Of a stretch of DNA of 64,000 bases, positions 61,273-64,000 are shown piece by piece. Origin of the DNA: Symbiodinium natans (taxonomy: Eukaryota; Sar; Dinophyceae; Suessiales; Symbiodiniaceae); NCBI GenBank assembly GCA_905221605.1, contig CAJNDS010002637.1, positions 124,001 through 188,000 of the forward strand. The letters run 5' to 3'. Within the stretch, counting starts at the first letter, position 1, and every line of letters starts with the position of its first letter. The translations under genes were made by a program, and so were the position numbers. The notes beneath the pieces are model-generated. The model was not told where the DNA came from and ran no database searches. It was given only the letters and a program-made list of their open reading frames with translations.

Positions 61273-64000
61273 TTAATTTCGCCTGCGAGCTCCTTGAGTT
61301 CGCAAATCTGTACGGCGGGAGACAGTGAAAACAGTACGCTTGAGCCGCTTCTTAACCGCAGCACTTGGACGCTTCATGTTCCACTTGCGCACTTTGGCAG
61401 CTTCTTCGGCGCGACTGTCGTTGTGCGGAAGATCGGCCTTGAGAATTCTGCTTGCGCCTGCTGCGGACTCGCACCACGCAGACCATGCATCTTCAGTCCA
61501 AACTGATGGGACAGTGCATCTAGCCAAAATCAAGCGACTGCTCATTTGGCTGATAGTTGACCGTTGTAAAGCATACAAGTGTGGCAACATCTTGCTCAAG
61601 GTCAGAATTTTCAGTTTCAGGCACAAAGTGCTTTGATGAACTTGCTGTGTCTGAGCAAACCAGGATTTAATTTCCGAATGCAATGCCTCATTAGAGCTGG
61701 TTCCTGACGGCAGAAGAGCCAGAGTCCGGCGACCTTTCGTTGAGAGCAGCAGCAAACACAACAAACGGCTTTCCGAAGCCGAATTAACTTAGGTCCTTAG
61801 GTCGACTACATGACTAAAAAAAAATCGAGTGTTATGTGCAGACAAATGTCTGAGTGTGTGGCGCCACCGTAAATTGTTAAAAAGCCACTCTGCACGATCA
61901 GGATCAGCGCTACACCACAGCAAATGACTGATTTTCTGATTGGCACCGGTGACTTTGCGGTCCATGTCCTCAAAAAAGACGGCGGCTAGAGCAGCAAGAG
62001 CCTCGACAAACTCGAAACGTGAAGTGAAGGGCGCAGACGAATCCAAGCCGTCAACGATCTGTTGTGCCTTTGCTTTCTGCATCGCAGACGTTTCAATACA
62101 TGTCCTGCGAGTTCTCTCCGCCTGACTTGGACCTCTGCTATCGTGGCCACGATAAAGACTTCCCCAGTGGTCTTGAGAAATCTTGTGATCCACAGCGTTG
62201 AACTTAGCCAAGATCTTTCGAAGGAAACGAGCACCTGGGGTCTTCTTTCTCCAGGTAGCGTACCTTGTTTGCAGACGCGTGCTGATCTCGCAATTTATGA
62301 CACAAAAACACAAAAAAAAAAACAAGATTTACGGAAATAACTGCTGCGTGCTCAAGAGTCCAGTGGCTCGTAAACTATAGCCAGATGTATCGGGTCCAAG
62401 GAAAGGCATTGCAGATTAGGCATTACTCGACGCAGTTCCGCGTACAGCTTGTGGGAAGTTGTATCGGAAGCGACACACTGGACCTGTGCCAAGCCTTTGG
62501 CCGGCAGATTTTGCGCTAGAGTCAAGCTCACCTCTTCAGCCTTTTCCGAAGAGATTGGCAGCATTGCCAACAAGGCTCCCGTGGTGCCTCTCACAGTCAA
62601 GACTCGACGAACTGCTGAGAGATCGTCAAAAACTGCAGCGTTCCTGACATTGCGCGGAGCGCGGTATGATTCCTGCCCCATTACGCCCATGCAGCACTTG
62701 ATGGTAGCGTCTATGGAAATAAATGAAAACTCGTTCGCTGCTAGGAGGCAGTCCACAGTCGATTTTTGCAGCTGGCAAACAGATGGCGATGAAAAAACGT
62801 CTTCAATGATCGGCCACCAATGTCTCACGTCGGTTGGCAGAAGAGATGCCAATTCAGAGCCGGCGGAAACGACGCTGGCTGCGATTCTGGGTCGGGCCTC
62901 AGGCAAGCAGAAATAGCATCGTACACCCTTTTAGCCTTACATCTTAAAAAACAAATTATCTGCGCCAAGTCACCGCTTTGCATTTCGCATGACACAGCAG
63001 CAGCTCGCGGTAGACAATGTCTCCGAAATCTTTCGTGTAGTAAAGATTTCTTACCCTCCGAGTTTTCTTGCGTTGTAGCAAGGTCTCTTGATGCCAAAAC
63101 TCAGGGCCATGAGCTGTGAGCGCCAGACGTATGTGCCGATCAATATCATTGACGTAAGCTGAAAGAGGCGGCTGTACTGAAGCGCGTAAAATGTCGGCGC
63201 TCCTGCGCAAATAAGACTTGCCGCTACCTCCTGCCAATTGATCATGATCAAACAGCGCGCACACAATCTTGAGTTGTTTCGTGCCGCTGCACACAAACTG
63301 GCGTTCCTTTGTATGATACTTCTCCATATGCTCACGAACTCGGGCATGGCGTTGAAAAGAACGAAAAGGGTAAAAAGGACACAGTCTCACGTTCAAACCA
63401 CTGTCTTTAATTGCGTCAGAGACCTCCTTCTGCAAATAGCCGAGAAGTAGATTCCCCACAGCAACTACAGGCTCCTCCTCTTCATCCTCCTCTGCCTCTT
63501 TGATTTCGCACTCATCATCGCTGCCAGGCTCCGGAGGTGAGCATTCGCAAGGGTTGCTAAGAAGGCCTTCCCAGTCCGTTTCCATTCGTCCTGCTCCTGC
63601 ATGTAGGCCAAATAAGCATTCTTCCGGAGAATTGCTATCGTTGGGAGGAGTCGCAGCCTCGTCTGCACGCGATTGAAAAACGTGGAAAGTCACGAGGCTG
63701 CTGGCATCTATGGCCTCACGTGCAAAGTCCTGCAGTTCTGACAAGAGCATGCGAGTCTTGTAATTGCCATCCCACATTTCCACCAGGTTATTTTCTCTGA
63801 CTTTGCATGCAAGGCAATGAGGATTGCCGTCGTGCTCGACGTGCAACAAATACAGTCCCTGATCTTCCACATTCATTTTGAGAGTTGCTTCTGCGTGAAG
63901 TTGGAGTTCATCCAAGACAGACCGATAACATCGGGATCCACATTGCGAGGCTTCGCTGTTTTTCTGTCCGGGCTTCGCAAGTGACTTTATAATAGCATCC
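61273..64000 (-). pseudogene. Broken DDE-transposase-like gene
   Basis: Reading leftwards from the window edge. 64000-62956 is open beyond the edge and holds an acidic stretch (EAEEDEEEEP) and a zinc-finger-like segment (RHARVREHMEKYH, then CSGTKQLKIVCALFDHD). About 62924-62352 is in another frame, with FISIDATIKCCMGVMGQ and SDTTSHKLYAELRRVMPNLQ then LSLDPIHLAIVYE. 62325-61789 is a third frame, with RKKTPGARFLRKILAKFN. 61788-61273 is in the same frame as the last, after a single TAA, with LPSGTSSNEALHSEIKSWF. The D in IDATIK, a D in SDTTSH or LDPIHL, and the E in SNEALH resemble the three acidic residues of MULE/ISL3-type DDE transposases. Two frame changes could be introns or indels; the in-frame TAA at 61789-61791 makes a relic more likely. 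Confidence 0.6.

Overview
This is a eukaryotic window and most probably nuclear DNA of a dinoflagellate, perhaps a Symbiodiniaceae-like alga. The evidence is: split genes whose introns often begin with GC instead of GT and almost always follow the pattern AG|G at the acceptor; a tandem family of near-identical genes all on the + strand; TTTAGGG/CCCTAAA telomere-type repeats inside the sequence; very long trinucleotide and CA microsatellites; and a long intronless gene built from repeats of the form FAALKxDGxVxxWG. No bacterial operon features were seen. The organism is an inference; the repeats and splice sites are read directly.

Layout. 1.0-3.0 kb: an intronless gene for a predicted type I membrane protein with about eight FAALK-type repeats. 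3.8-4.5 kb: a satellite of about 139 bp. 6.3-44.4 kb: the core of the window, six tandem copies (here called A to F) of one multi-exon gene family. Each copy encodes six complete cysteine-rich modules of the form C-x-AG-xx-NW-xx-GWS-xx-KK-x-WCC-x5-GC plus a half module, joined by Gly-, Pro- or His-rich linkers. Several copies also have a recognisable hydrophobic N-terminal exon and an upstream exon beginning GDPS/GDPA. Copies A, D, E and F are near-identical in their 3' halves. B and C share an almost identical 1.4-kb tract including introns. Copy F carries an extra 102-bp GC-AG intron bounded by a 16-bp direct repeat and absent from its sister copy E.

The space between copies E and F is filled by compound (TNG)n microsatellites, four copies of a 29-nt hairpin, and a 967-bp element with 64-bp terminal inverted repeats. 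From 45.5 to 50 kb there are pieces that look like coding exons, interrupted by 1.9 kb of CA-type microsatellite. From 51.4 to 57 kb the DNA is rich in interstitial telomere-like repeats and contains a head-to-tail 1.86-kb duplication. From 58 to 60 kb there are minisatellites and a duplicated fragment. From 61.3 kb to the right edge, on the minus strand, lies a broken DDE-transposase-like gene.

How the genes relate. The array looks like ongoing tandem duplication with gene conversion of a secreted or membrane-anchored cysteine-rich protein. Its function is unknown; the conserved Cys, Trp and His positions suggest a disulfide or metal-binding fold, which is inference. All exon coordinates were worked out by eye from comparison of the six copies and from splice signals. 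Internal exons shared by all copies are well supported; first exons and the ends of Gly-rich exons are approximate.
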